NCBI GenBank assembly: GCA_902461025.1 | Contig: CABPWC010000015.1 | Location: 1-21,748 of the forward strand | Length of the DNA: 21,748 bases | From: an uncultured Streptococcus sp. | GTDB lineage: Bacteria > Bacillota > Bacilli > Lactobacillales > Streptococcaceae | Direction of reading: 5' to 3' | Part shown: in pieces, positions 8,378 to 16,204 of the stretch | Numbering within the stretch: position 1 is the stretch's first letter | Layout of the letters: the number at the start of each line of letters is the position of its first letter | Translations under genes and position numbers: made by a program | The notes under the pieces: model-generated | What the model was told of the DNA's origin: nothing | The model's database searches: none | The model's input: the letters and a program-made list of their open reading frames with translations, nothing else

Positions 8378-10438
8378 ATGAGATTGATGTGTATGAGAAA
8401 ATTCAATAGCCACTCGATACCGACACGGCTTAATTTGTTATTTGCAATCGTTATCTTGCTCTTTTTAGCCATTATTGGTCGTTTGCTTTATATGCAAGTT
8501 CTTCATAAGGATTTTTATGAAAACAAACTCGCTTCTGCTAGCCAAACTCGAGTAACCATGGGTTCCGCTCGTGGAGAAATTTATGATGCAACAGGAAAAC
8601 CTTTAGTCCAAAATACCGTTAAACAAGTTGTTTCCTTTACACGAAGCAACAAGATGACTGCGGCTGATTTGAAGGATATTTCTAAAAAATTGTTGACCTA
8701 TGTCACAGTCACCTCTCCAGAGTTGACGGACCGTCAAATGGCTGATTACTACTTGGCTGATGCTGAAGTTTATAAGAAGACAGTTGAAGCTCTTCCAAAA
8801 GATAAACGATATGATTCAGATGGCAATCAACTTTCTGAATCTGAACTCTATAACAATGCTGCTGACAGTATTTCCTCCAGTCAACTGAACTATTCAGAGG
8901 ATGAAAAGAAGGCAATCTATATCTTCAGTCAGCTCAATTCAGTAGGAAATTTTGCCACAGGAAATATTCAAACAGATCCTTTGAGCGATACACAGGTAGC
9001 TGTGATTGCTTCTGCTTCCAAGGAATTACCAGGTATTTCTATCTCTACCTCATGGGATCGAAAAGTTCTAGAAACCTCTCTTTCATCTATTGTCGGAACT
9101 GTTTCTAGTGAAAAATCAGGTCTTCCAGCAGAAGACGTAGACGCTTATTTGAAAAAAGGTTATTCGCTCAATGATCGCGTCGGGACTTCCTATCTTGAAA
9201 AACAATACGAAGAAGTCTTGCAAGGGAAACGGACCGTCAAGGAAATCCATTTGGACAAGCATGGAGACATGGAGAGCGTAGAGAATATAGAAGAAGGTAG
9301 CAAGGGAAAAAACATCAAATTAACCATTGATTTGGCCTTCCAAGATAGCGTAGACAGCCTCTTAAAGAGTTATTTTAATTCTGAACTTGCAAATGGTGGT
9401 GCTAAATACTCAGAAGGTGTTTATGCAGTAGCCCTTAATCCTAAGACAGGTGCTGTATTGGCAATGTCAGGAATTAAACACAATCTAGAAACAGGAGACT
9501 TGACACCAGACTCACTAGGAACAGTGACCAATGTTTTTGTACCAGGGTCTGTCGTTAAGGCGGCAACCATCAGTTCTGGTTGGGAAAATGGAGTCTTGTC
9601 AGGCAACCAAACCTTGACAGACCAACCAATCGTCTTCCAAGGTTCTGCGCCGATCAATTCCTGGTATACCCCTTATTACAGTTCCTTTCCGGTTACAGCT
9701 GTTGAGGCTCTAGAATATTCATCTAATGCCTACATGGTTCAAACTGCGTTAGGAATGATGGGTCAGACCTATCAACCAGAGATGACAGTCAAAACCAACC
9801 AACTTGAATCTGCTATGGGTAAACTTCGTGCTACCTTTGGAGAGTATGGACTAGGAGTTTCTACTGAGATTGACTTGCCAGATGAATCGACAGGATTTAT
9901 CCCCCAAAAATTTGACTTGGCTAATTATTTAACTAATGCTTTTGGCCAGTTTGATAACTACACACCGATGCAATTAGCCCAGTACGTTGCAACTATTGCT
10001 AACAATGGTGTTCGTCTAGCTCCACATATTGTCGAGGGAATATATGACAACAATGATAAGGGTGGCCTTGGGGAATTAATCCAAGCAATAGATACCAAGG
10101 AAATCAACAAGGTCAATATTTCTGAATCAGATATGGCAATCTTGCACCAAGGATTTTACCAAGTATCGCATGGAACTAGTCCCCTAACGACAGGACGGGC
10201 GTTTTCAGATGGTGCCACTGTTTCTATCAGTGGTAAAACCGGTACAGCTGAAAGCTATGTAGCTGGTGGTCAAAAAGAAGCTAATAATACCAATGCCGTG
10301 GCCTATGCTCCAACAGAAAATCCTCAAATTGCAGTTGCAGTAGTCTTTCCTCATAATACCAATTTAACCAAAAATGTTGGGCCAGCAATTGCTCGCGACA
10401 TTATCAATCTATACAACCAACACCATCCAATGAATTAG
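8378..10438 (+). CDS. pbp2b: Penicillin-binding protein 2B, class B transpeptidase
   Basis: This membrane-anchored DD-transpeptidase crosslinks peptidoglycan during peripheral growth and is a primary beta-lactam target. There is an N-terminal membrane segment (LLFAIVILLFLAIIG), a PBP dimer domain, then the transpeptidase domain with SVVK (Ser391), SSN (448-450) and KTG (620-622). The start is uncertain: ATG 8378 (686 aa, MRLMCMRKF) or ATG 8393 (681 aa, MRKF); neither has a strong Shine-Dalgarno. Counting from MRKF gives Ser386, Ser443 and Lys615, matching pneumococcal numbering. In that numbering position 446 is Ala, 476 Gly, 592 Ser, 597 Pro, 606 Asp and 609 Thr, a set recalled from reduced-affinity mosaic alleles. 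recR follows after 10 bp, so the two are cotranscribed. Confidence 0.95.
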   Translation: MRLMCMRKFNSHSIPTRLNLLFAIVILLFLAIIGRLLYMQVLHKDFYENKLASASQTRVTMGSARGEIYDATGKPLVQNTVKQVVSFTRSNKMTAADLKDISKKLLTYVTVTSPELTDRQMADYYLADAEVYKKTVEALPKDKRYDSDGNQLSESELYNNAADSISSSQLNYSEDEKKAIYIFSQLNSVGNFATGNIQTDPLSDTQVAVIASASKELPGISISTSWDRKVLETSLSSIVGTVSSEKSGLPAEDVDAYLKKGYSLNDRVGTSYLEKQYEEVLQGKRTVKEIHLDKHGDMESVENIEEGSKGKNIKLTIDLAFQDSVDSLLKSYFNSELANGGAKYSEGVYAVALNPKTGAVLAMSGIKHNLETGDLTPDSLGTVTNVFVPGSVVKAATISSGWENGVLSGNQTLTDQPIVFQGSAPINSWYTPYYSSFPVTAVEALEYSSNAYMVQTALGMMGQTYQPEMTVKTNQLESAMGKLRATFGEYGLGVSTEIDLPDESTGFIPQKFDLANYLTNAFGQFDNYTPMQLAQYVATIANNGVRLAPHIVEGIYDNNDKGGLGELIQAIDTKEINKVNISESDMAILHQGFYQVSHGTSPLTTGRAFSDGATVSISGKTGTAESYVAGGQKEANNTNAVAYAPTENPQIAVAVVFPHNTNLTKNVGPAIARDIINLYNQHHPMN

Positions 10439-10448
10439 AAAGGAAGCC

Positions 10449-11045
10449 ATGCTTTATCCAACACCTATTGCTAAGTTGATTGACAGTTATTCCAAACTTC
10501 CTGGTATTGGGATCAAGACAGCAACCCGACTGGCCTTTTATACCATTGGGATGTCGGATGATGACGTCAATGAATTTGCAAAAAATCTCCTTGCGGCCAA
10601 ACGAGAATTGACTTATTGTTCTATTTGTGGGCGTTTGACGGATGAGGACCCTTGCTCGATCTGTACAGACCCAACTCGTGACCAGACTACTATCTTGGTA
10701 CTAGAGGATAGCCGAGACGTGGCTGCCATGGAGAATATCCAAGAATACCATGGACTCTATCATGTCTTGCACGGATTGATCTCCCCTATGAATGGGATTA
10801 GTCCAGATGATATCAATCTGAAAAGTCTCATGACTCGTCTCATGGATAGCGAGGTTTCAGAGGTTATCGTAGCCACCAATGCAACTGCTGATGGTGAGGC
10901 GACTTCTATGTACATTTCTCGACTTCTCAAACCTGCAGGGATTAAGGTTACTCGTCTAGCACGAGGTCTAGCAGTGGGAGCCGATATCGAGTATGCGGAC
11001 GAAGTAACGCTCCTAAGAGCCATTGAAAATCGTACCGAACTCTAG
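10449..11045 (+). CDS. recR: Recombination mediator RecR
   Basis: The 198-residue product has the usual RecR length. It acts with RecF and RecO in loading RecA at gapped DNA. An N-terminal helix-hairpin-helix (LPGIGIKTATRLAF, 17-30) is followed by a zinc finger with Cys57, Cys60, Cys69 and Cys72, then a Toprim domain (about 80-175, ILVLEDSRD and ATADGEATS). AAAGGAAGCC precedes the ATG, and the gene is coupled to pbp2b by 10 bp. A strong terminator follows, so this is the end of the operon. Confidence 0.97.
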   Translation: MLYPTPIAKLIDSYSKLPGIGIKTATRLAFYTIGMSDDDVNEFAKNLLAAKRELTYCSICGRLTDEDPCSICTDPTRDQTTILVLEDSRDVAAMENIQEYHGLYHVLHGLISPMNGISPDDINLKSLMTRLMDSEVSEVIVATNATADGEATSMYISRLLKPAGIKVTRLARGLAVGADIEYADEVTLLRAIENRTEL

Positions 11046-11100
11046 CCTGTCAGAATAAAGAGATAGGCAATTAGCAAGTAGATATAATATATAAGAATCA

Positions 11101-11137
11101 AGAGACTGGATTTGTTTTTAATCTAGTCTCTTTTTTG
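11101..11137 (+). terminator. Intrinsic terminator after recR
   Basis: GAGACTGGATT (11102-11112) pairs with AATCTAGTCTC (11120-11130), allowing one G-U pair, and is followed by a six- to seven-base T run. Confidence 0.85.
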
Positions 11138-11146
11138 CTATTCAAG

Positions 11147-11175
11147 TTTAAAAAAAGAGACAAATGTGATATACT
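11147..11175 (+). promoter_or_regulatory. Promoter of ddl-murF
   Basis: TTTAAA (-35, 11147-11152), 17-bp spacer, extended -10 TGATATACT with TATACT at 11170-11175. It starts right after the recR terminator and about 38 bp before the ddl ATG. Confidence 0.6.
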
Positions 11176-11212
11176 AAAGGACGAGTATTCTATTAGAATT
11201 GGAACAAATCAG

Positions 11213-12256
11213 ATGAAACAAACAATTATTCTATTATATGGTGGACGCAGTGCAGAACGTGAAGTGTCTGTATTGTCAGCTGAGAGTGTCATGCGTGCGG
11301 TTAACTATGATCGTTTCGAAGTCAAAACCTTCTTTATCAGCCAGTCTGGAGTCTTTATCAAAACCCAAGAATTTACCCAAACTCCTGGCCAAGATGAACG
11401 TCTCATGACCAATGAAACGATTGATTGGGACAAGAAAATTGCTCCAAGTGCCATCTACGAAGAAGGCGCAGTTGTTTTTCCAGTTCTTCATGGACCTATG
11501 GGGGAAGATGGTTCTGTTCAAGGTTTCTTAGAAGTCTTGAAAATGCCTTATGTCGGTTGTAACATCCTATCTTCAAGCCTTGCCATGGATAAAATCACAA
11601 CTAAGCGTGTCTTGGAATCTGCTGGGATTGCCCAAGTCCCTTACGTAGCGATTGTTGAAGGGGATGACTTGACTTCTAAGATTGCAGAAGTTGAGGATAA
11701 ATTAACCTACCCAGTCTTTACCAAACCATCCAATATGGGTTCTAGTGTAGGGATTTCTAAGTCTGAAACTAAAGAAGAGCTCCACCAAGCTCTCGAGCTT
11801 GCCTTCAAGTACGATAGTCGTGTCTTGGTAGAACAGGGAGTCAATGCGCGTGAAATCGAAGTTGGACTTTTAGGAAACTATGATGTCAAGAGCACGCTTC
11901 CTGGTGAAGTTGTCAAAGACGTAGCCTTCTATGACTATGATGCCAAATATATCGATAACAAGATTACTATGGATATTCCAGCCAAGATTAGCGATGATGT
12001 GGTATCGGTAATGCGTAAGAATGCCGAAACTGCCTTCCGTGCTATTGGTGGACTTGGTCTCTCACGTTGTGACTTTTTCTATACAGATAAAGGAGAAGTT
12101 TTCCTAAATGAGCTTAACACCATGCCAGGATTTACCCAGTGGTCTATGTATCCATTGCTCTGGGACAATATGGGGATTAGCTATCCAGAACTAATCGAGC
12201 GTTTGGTTGAGCTTGCTAAGGAAAGCTTTAACAAGCGTGAAGCGCACCTATTGTAA
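11213..12256 (+). CDS. ddl: D-alanine--D-alanine ligase
   Basis: This cytoplasmic ATP-grasp enzyme joins two D-alanines for the peptidoglycan stem. The frame is open from 11135, but the ATG at 11213 (MKQTIILLYGG) is chosen because it gives the family's 347 residues, starts directly with the conserved first strand, and lies downstream of the promoter at 11147-11175. Visible motifs: GGRSAEREVS near the N-terminus, KPSNMGSSVGISK as the flexible ATP loop, GVNAREIEVGLLG, and the C-terminal metal/ATP-binding DFF...VFLNELNTMPGFT. The ribosome site (GGAAC) is weak. murF follows 53 bp later, so the D-Ala-D-Ala product and its user are encoded together. Confidence 0.97.
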   Translation: MKQTIILLYGGRSAEREVSVLSAESVMRAVNYDRFEVKTFFISQSGVFIKTQEFTQTPGQDERLMTNETIDWDKKIAPSAIYEEGAVVFPVLHGPMGEDGSVQGFLEVLKMPYVGCNILSSSLAMDKITTKRVLESAGIAQVPYVAIVEGDDLTSKIAEVEDKLTYPVFTKPSNMGSSVGISKSETKEELHQALELAFKYDSRVLVEQGVNAREIEVGLLGNYDVKSTLPGEVVKDVAFYDYDAKYIDNKITMDIPAKISDDVVSVMRKNAETAFRAIGGLGLSRCDFFYTDKGEVFLNELNTMPGFTQWSMYPLLWDNMGISYPELIERLVELAKESFNKREAHLL

Positions 12257-12268
12257 AGATAGCTATAA

Positions 12269-12297
12269 GGGCGGGATAAGACTCCCTGCCCCTTTTT
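12269..12297 (+). terminator. Partial terminator or attenuator between ddl and murF
   Basis: GGGCGGGA (12269-12276) can pair with TCCCTGCCC (12283-12291), with a bulged T, and a five-T run follows directly. The run merges into the murF ribosome site (AAAGGAG). It should either reduce read-through from ddl or, when folded, sit close enough to affect murF initiation. Confidence 0.55.
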
Positions 12298-12309
12298 AAA
12301 GGAGTAAAC

Positions 12310-13677
12310 ATGAAACTTACGATTCACGAAGTTGCGCGTGTTGTCGGTGCAAAAAATGATGTGACAAGCTATGCGGACAGCGCGCTAGTCAAGGCTGAGT
12401 TTGATAGTCGTTTGATTGGACCTGGTGATCTATTTGTGCCACTCAAGGGGGCGCGTGATGGTCATGACTTTATCGAGACTGCTTTTGAAAACTGCGCTGC
12501 TGTAACCCTGTCAGAAAAGGAAGTAGCGGGTCATCCTTACATTTTAGTAGAGGATGTTTTGACAGCCTTTCAAGCTCTTGCAGCTTATTACCTTCAAAAG
12601 ACAGGAGTAGATGTCTTTGCTGTTACAGGTTCAAATGGGAAGACAACGACCAAGGATATGTTGGCTCATTTACTTTCTACAAGCTACAAAACCTACAAAA
12701 CGCAAGGAAATTACAATAACGAGATTGGCTTACCCTATACAGTTCTTCATATGCCAGATGACACTGAGAAGTTAGTCTTGGAAATGGGACAGGATCACTT
12801 GGGAGATATTCATCTTTTGTCTGAACTGGCTCATCCGAAAACAGCTATTGTGACTCTGGTCGGAGAGGCACATTTGGCCTTCTTCAAAGATCGTTCAGAG
12901 ATTGCCAAAGGTAAATTACAGATTGCTGATGGAATGGGGAACGGTAGCTTGCTTTTGGCGCCAGCTGATCCCATTGTAGAGGATTATCTACCTGCTGACC
13001 AAAAAGTAGTTCGTTTTGGTCCGGGTGCAGAACTCGAGATTACAGAATTAACTGAGCGTAAGGATAGCTTGACTTTCAAGGCTAATTTCTTGGAGAAATC
13101 CCTTGATTTGCCAGTAACAGGTAAGTACAATGCGACTAATGCTATGATTGCTTCTTACGTTGCCCTGCAAGAGGGAGTGACTGAGGAGCAGATTGGTCAA
13201 GCCTTCCAGAATCTAGAGTTGACCCGCAATCGTACCGAGTGGAAAAAGGCTGCCAACGGTGCAGACATCTTATCAGATGTTTACAATGCTAATCCAACAG
13301 CTATGAAGTTGATTTTAGAAACTTTCTCTGCTATCCCAGCAAATGAAGGTGGAAAAAAAATAGCAGTTCTGGCGGATATGAAAGAACTTGGAGACCAGTC
13401 TGTCCAACTCCATAATCAAATGATTTTGAGCCTTTCCCCAGATGTCCTTGATACCGTTATTTTCTACGGTGAAGATATCGCTGACCTAGCCCAACTAGCC
13501 AGTCAAATGTTCCCAATCGGCCATGTTTACTACTTTAAGAAAACAGCTGATGAAGCCCAGTTTGAAGCCATGGTCAAACAAGTCAAGGAAAGTCTTGGTG
13601 CAAATGACCAAATTCTACTTAAAGGTTCCAACTCTATGAACCTAGCTAAGCTAGTAGAAAGTTTGCAAGAAGACTAA
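12310..13677 (+). CDS. murF: UDP-MurNAc-tripeptide--D-Ala-D-Ala ligase
   Basis: The 455-residue product is a Mur ligase of the usual MurF size. It adds the D-Ala-D-Ala dipeptide made by Ddl to the UDP-MurNAc tripeptide in the cytoplasm. Domains: N-terminal substrate-binding domain (about 1-85), central ATPase domain with the P-loop GSNGKTTT (107-114) and NYNNEIG, and the C-terminal domain with ELTRNRTEW and DVYNANPTAMK. AAAGGAG lies 5-6 nt before the ATG. No independent promoter is evident, so it depends on read-through from ddl. Confidence 0.97.
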   Translation: MKLTIHEVARVVGAKNDVTSYADSALVKAEFDSRLIGPGDLFVPLKGARDGHDFIETAFENCAAVTLSEKEVAGHPYILVEDVLTAFQALAAYYLQKTGVDVFAVTGSNGKTTTKDMLAHLLSTSYKTYKTQGNYNNEIGLPYTVLHMPDDTEKLVLEMGQDHLGDIHLLSELAHPKTAIVTLVGEAHLAFFKDRSEIAKGKLQIADGMGNGSLLLAPADPIVEDYLPADQKVVRFGPGAELEITELTERKDSLTFKANFLEKSLDLPVTGKYNATNAMIASYVALQEGVTEEQIGQAFQNLELTRNRTEWKKAANGADILSDVYNANPTAMKLILETFSAIPANEGGKKIAVLADMKELGDQSVQLHNQMILSLSPDVLDTVIFYGEDIADLAQLASQMFPIGHVYYFKKTADEAQFEAMVKQVKESLGANDQILLKGSNSMNLAKLVESLQED

Positions 13678-13712
13678 TGGTATTCTATTAAGAAAAAATT
13701 TTTAAGAGTTAA

Positions 13713-13746
13713 TTTGTCTCGAAGAATCAGCTTCTTTGGGACACAA
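13713..13746 (+). other. Long hairpin without a U-tract after murF
   Basis: A 14-bp stem (TTTGTCTCGAAGAA against TTCTTTGGGACACAAA, with two G-U pairs and one bulged C) closes a 5-nt loop. No T run follows on either strand, so it is not a standard terminator. It may stabilise the murF RNA 3' end or be a small repeat remnant. Confidence 0.5.
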
Positions 13747-13823
13747 AAATATAAGAAATAAATGTAAGCTAGGCTCTATGGAGATAAGTAAGAGGTGGCT
13801 TATATGAAAATGAGGAAAATTAT

Positions 13824-14531
13824 ATGAATGTTTGGGATGCTTTATTTACAACCCAGCCGACGGAGCCACCCCAATTTGACCTTCTTTGGTATGGAAGTCT
13901 ATTTACATTATTGGCAGTGACTGTATTCCTTGCTTATCGCTATGGTGATAAAAAAGCTTGTCAACGATTTTTCCAGGTTTTACAGGCGGTACAGTTAATT
14001 CTGCTCTACGGTTGGTATTTGGTTAATCAGATGCCTCTAACAGAAAGTCTGCCTTTTTATCATTGCCGTTTAGCAATGTTTGTAGTGCTTTTGACACCAG
14101 GTGTCTCTAGAGTTAAACAGTACTTTGCTGTGCTGGGAACCTTCGGGACTTTGGCAGCCTTTGTTTATCCAGTGCCAGATCCCTATCCCTTCCCCCACAT
14201 CGCAATATTGTCCTTTATTTTCGGACATTTAGCCCTTCTTGGAAATTCCTTGATTTATCTTTTGAAGGACTACGATGCCAGTTTATTAGATTTCAAACGA
14301 ATCCTAGTCCTCACAACTTCCCTTAATGCTGTGATATTTGTGGTTAATCTAATGACGGGTGGAGATTATGGATTTTTGACAAAACCACCATTGGTTGGAA
14401 ACCACGGTCATTTGATCAATTATCTAGTTGTTACGTTGTTCTTGACTTGTGCCATTTACTTAGTCTCTAAGGCTTTTCAGACAATGCTTGAGGAGAAGGG
14501 TGAAAGAAGACTACGAATCTGGCAAAAATGA
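13824..14531 (+). CDS. YwaF/TIGR02206 family integral membrane protein
   Basis: The 235-residue product is mostly hydrophobic, with about seven membrane segments, the topology of the YwaF/TIGR02206 family. Conserved-looking features are the N-terminal FDLLWYGSLF, the polar PFYHCRLAMF in the third segment region, and GNHGHLINYL late in the protein. Its biochemical role is unknown, and none should be inferred from the neighbours. The ATG at 13824 is preceded by GAGG. It lies alone between murF and the rplM promoter, with no clear promoter of its own in the 146 bp upstream, which holds mainly a hairpin. No terminator is seen before the rplM promoter. Confidence 0.8.
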   Translation: MNVWDALFTTQPTEPPQFDLLWYGSLFTLLAVTVFLAYRYGDKKACQRFFQVLQAVQLILLYGWYLVNQMPLTESLPFYHCRLAMFVVLLTPGVSRVKQYFAVLGTFGTLAAFVYPVPDPYPFPHIAILSFIFGHLALLGNSLIYLLKDYDASLLDFKRILVLTTSLNAVIFVVNLMTGGDYGFLTKPPLVGNHGHLINYLVVTLFLTCAIYLVSKAFQTMLEEKGERRLRIWQK

Positions 14532-14551
14532 AAAAATATTTTCCCAACCGC

Positions 14552-14581
14552 TTGACTTTTATCTGAGAATTTTGATACAAT
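14552..14581 (+). promoter_or_regulatory. Promoter of rplM-rpsI
   Basis: TTGACT (14552-14557), an 18-bp spacer and an extended -10 TGATACAAT (TACAAT at 14576-14581) form a strong sigma-A promoter. The RNA would start near 14587, exactly at the beginning of the leader structure. Confidence 0.85.
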
Positions 14582-14585
14582 AGTA

Positions 14586-14664
14586 GGCGGTATTGTTTAC
14601 CCCATTTGTAAGGCCCCGGAACCTTTCAAATAACTTGCGGACCGGAACATCCGCCCTGTAAACA
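14586..14664 (+). promoter_or_regulatory. Ribosomal protein L13 leader RNA
   Basis: The transcribed stretch before rplM matches the position and form of the Firmicutes L13 leader (known from comparative genomics as an autoregulatory element). GGCGG (14586-14590) is complementary to CCGCC (14651-14655), and TGTTTAC (14594-14600) to GTAAACA (14658-14664). GCGGA (14637-14641) can instead pair locally with TCCGC (14650-14654). The L13 protein is presumed to bind it and limit its own operon. Confidence 0.8.
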
Positions 14665-14690
14665 AAAACGACATTCATATAGGAGAAATC

Positions 14691-15137
14691 ATGAACAAAA
14701 CTACATTCATGGCTAAACCAGGCCAAGTAGAACGCAAATGGTACGTTGTTGACGCAACTGATGTACCTCTTGGACGCCTTTCAGCAGTTGTTGCTAGCGT
14801 ACTTCGCGGAAAAAACAAACCAACATTTACACCACACACTGATACAGGTGACTTCGTAATCGTTATCAATGCTGAAAAAGTTAAATTGACTGGTAAAAAA
14901 GCAACTGATAAGATCTACTACACTCACTCAAACCACCCAGGTGGATTGAAATCAATCTCTGCTGGTGAACTTCGTTCTAAAAATGCAGTTCGTTTGATCG
15001 AGAAATCAGTTAAAGGTATGCTTCCACACAATACTCTTGGCCGCGCTCAAGGTATGAAATTGAAAGTATTCGTTGGAGCTGAGCACACTCACGCTGCACA
15101 ACAACCAGAAGTTCTTGATATTTCAGGACTTATCTAA
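14691..15137 (+). CDS. rplM: 50S ribosomal protein L13
   Basis: The 148-residue product has the normal L13 length and starts MNKTTFMAKPGQVERKWYVVDA, with VPLGRLSAVVASVLRGKNKP and HTDTGDFVIVINAEKV. L13 is an early 23S rRNA-binding assembly protein. AGGAGAAATC precedes the ATG. It is first in the operon, behind a structured leader, with rpsI 18 bp downstream. Confidence 0.99.
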   Translation: MNKTTFMAKPGQVERKWYVVDATDVPLGRLSAVVASVLRGKNKPTFTPHTDTGDFVIVINAEKVKLTGKKATDKIYYTHSNHPGGLKSISAGELRSKNAVRLIEKSVKGMLPHNTLGRAQGMKLKVFVGAEHTHAAQQPEVLDISGLI

Positions 15138-15155
15138 GGAAAGGAACAATAAAGT

Positions 15156-15548
15156 ATGTCACAAGCACAATATGCAGGTACTGGACGTCGTAAAAACGCT
15201 GTTGCACGCGTTCGCCTTGTTCCAGGAACTGGTAAAATCACTGTTAACAAAAAAGATGTTGAAGAGTACATCCCACACGCTGACCTTCGTCTTGTAATCA
15301 ACCAACCATTCGCAGTTACTTCAACTGTAGGTTCATACGACGTTTTCGTTAACGTTGTAGGTGGTGGTTACGCTGGTCAAGCAGGAGCTATCCGTCACGG
15401 TATCGCTCGTGCCCTTCTTCAAGTAGACCCAGACTTCCGCGATTCATTGAAACGCGCAGGACTTCTTACACGTGACTCACGTAAAGTTGAGCGTAAGAAA
15501 CCAGGCTTGAAAAAAGCTCGTAAAGCATCACAATTTAGTAAACGTTAA
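15156..15548 (+). CDS. rpsI: 30S ribosomal protein S9
   Basis: The 130-residue product is standard for S9, with GTGRRKNAVARVRLVPGTG at the start and the basic C-terminal tail KKARKASQFSKR, which reaches the P-site tRNA in the ribosome. It is cotranscribed with rplM. The last 51 bp, stop included, are repeated at 18170-18220, so the present 3' end may have been supplied by an integrated element; the protein tail is unchanged by this. Confidence 0.99.
   Translation: MSQAQYAGTGRRKNAVARVRLVPGTGKITVNKKDVEEYIPHADLRLVINQPFAVTSTVGSYDVFVNVVGGGYAGQAGAIRHGIARALLQVDPDFRDSLKRAGLLTRDSRKVERKKPGLKKARKASQFSKR
15498..15548 (+). repeat. Left copy of a 51-bp direct repeat (rpsI 3' end, att-like)
   Basis: This segment of rpsI, from codons for KPGLKKAR through the TAA, matches 18170-18220 at 49 of 51 positions. 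Both mismatches are silent in the S9 frame. A repeated gene 3' end bracketing accessory DNA is the usual footprint of a site-specific tyrosine integrase. Confidence 0.75.
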
Positions 15549-15567
15549 AACTTATTTAAACTTATTG

Positions 15568-15603
15568 AAAGCATTTCGTATCAAAAATACGGGATGCTTT
15601 TTC
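15568..15603 (+). terminator. Intrinsic terminator after rpsI
   Basis: AAAGCAT plus CGTAT (15568-15581) pair with ATACG plus ATGCTTT (15587-15600) around a small internal loop, followed by a T run. If the integration model holds, this terminator came with the inserted element, and the original one is at 18251-18280. Confidence 0.8.
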
Positions 15604-15835
15604 TGTTCACCCCAAATTTTTGTAACTAGGTGATACTTGAAATTAATACAAATTTGGTTGTTTTTGATAAATCTAAGCAACACTAAATGATGAAGTGAAA
15701 GGGGATGAATCTTTGATAGTATTCATTTATTGTGAAATATGATATATTTATTAATTAGATGGATGAATACTTCTAGAGTTAAATATAGTATAATAGGGAC
15801 ATACTTTTTGGTTTATTTTTGTTTGTAGTCGGATT
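15604..15835. other. AT-rich non-coding stretch
   Basis: No convincing gene is seen on either strand. It holds a loose inverted repeat, ATGAAT (15705-15710) with ATTCAT (15721-15726), and a perfect TATAAT at 15789-15794 without a good -35, the likely promoter for the following gene remnant and channel operon. Confidence 0.5.
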
Positions 15836-15901
15836 ATGAAAGAATATCCAATATTATGCGATAAGATAGAATGTTACAAAAAAGAAAGGGGATGCAATCC
15901 G

Positions 15902-16204
15902 ATGAAGAAAGACAGATTAATTGTATTGACAGATGCTGTTCTAGCAATTATTATGACCATCTTGGTTTTAGAGTTAGAAAAACCAACAACACCAAGTCTT
16001 GAAGCTTTTTGGGATTTACGGCAAAATTTCTTTGCTTGTTTTCTTTCCTTTTTCTGGTTGGGATCGTTATGGATGGCACTAAACACATTATGGGAAAAGG
16101 TTGAGAAAATTTCCTCAGAAATTATTTGGTGGAATTTGTTTCTACTCTTGGAGCGGCAGGAGTTCTCTTTGGAGAATTTCATGCCATCCAAGATACCAGT
16201 CTGA
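15902..16204 (+). pseudogene. N-terminal part of a TMEM175/DUF1211-type potassium channel, broken
   Basis: ATG 15902 has AAGGGG about ten bases upstream and gives MKKDRLIVLTDAVLAIIMTI; the earlier in-frame ATG at 15836 adds an unlikely polar head. The N-terminal hydrophobic helix with the TDAVLAIIMTILVLELEKP signature and the second helix (FFACFLSFFWLGSLWMALN) are typical of bacterial TMEM175-like potassium channels, normally about 190-200 residues with six helices. After WWNLFLLL the frame turns polar (ERQEFSLENFMPSKIPV) and stops, so helices 4 to 6 are missing. Downstream coding continues in another frame (16126-16488). Family membership is fairly sure; the break is directly visible. Confidence 0.65.

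Noticed and set aside
11135..11212. Upstream extension of ddl to 11135
   Set aside because: It overlaps the recR terminator T run and the ddl promoter, and adds 26 residues not typical of Ddl.
15073..15297. Overlapping frame across the rplM-rpsI junction
   Set aside because: It is a shadow of two certain ribosomal protein genes in another frame.
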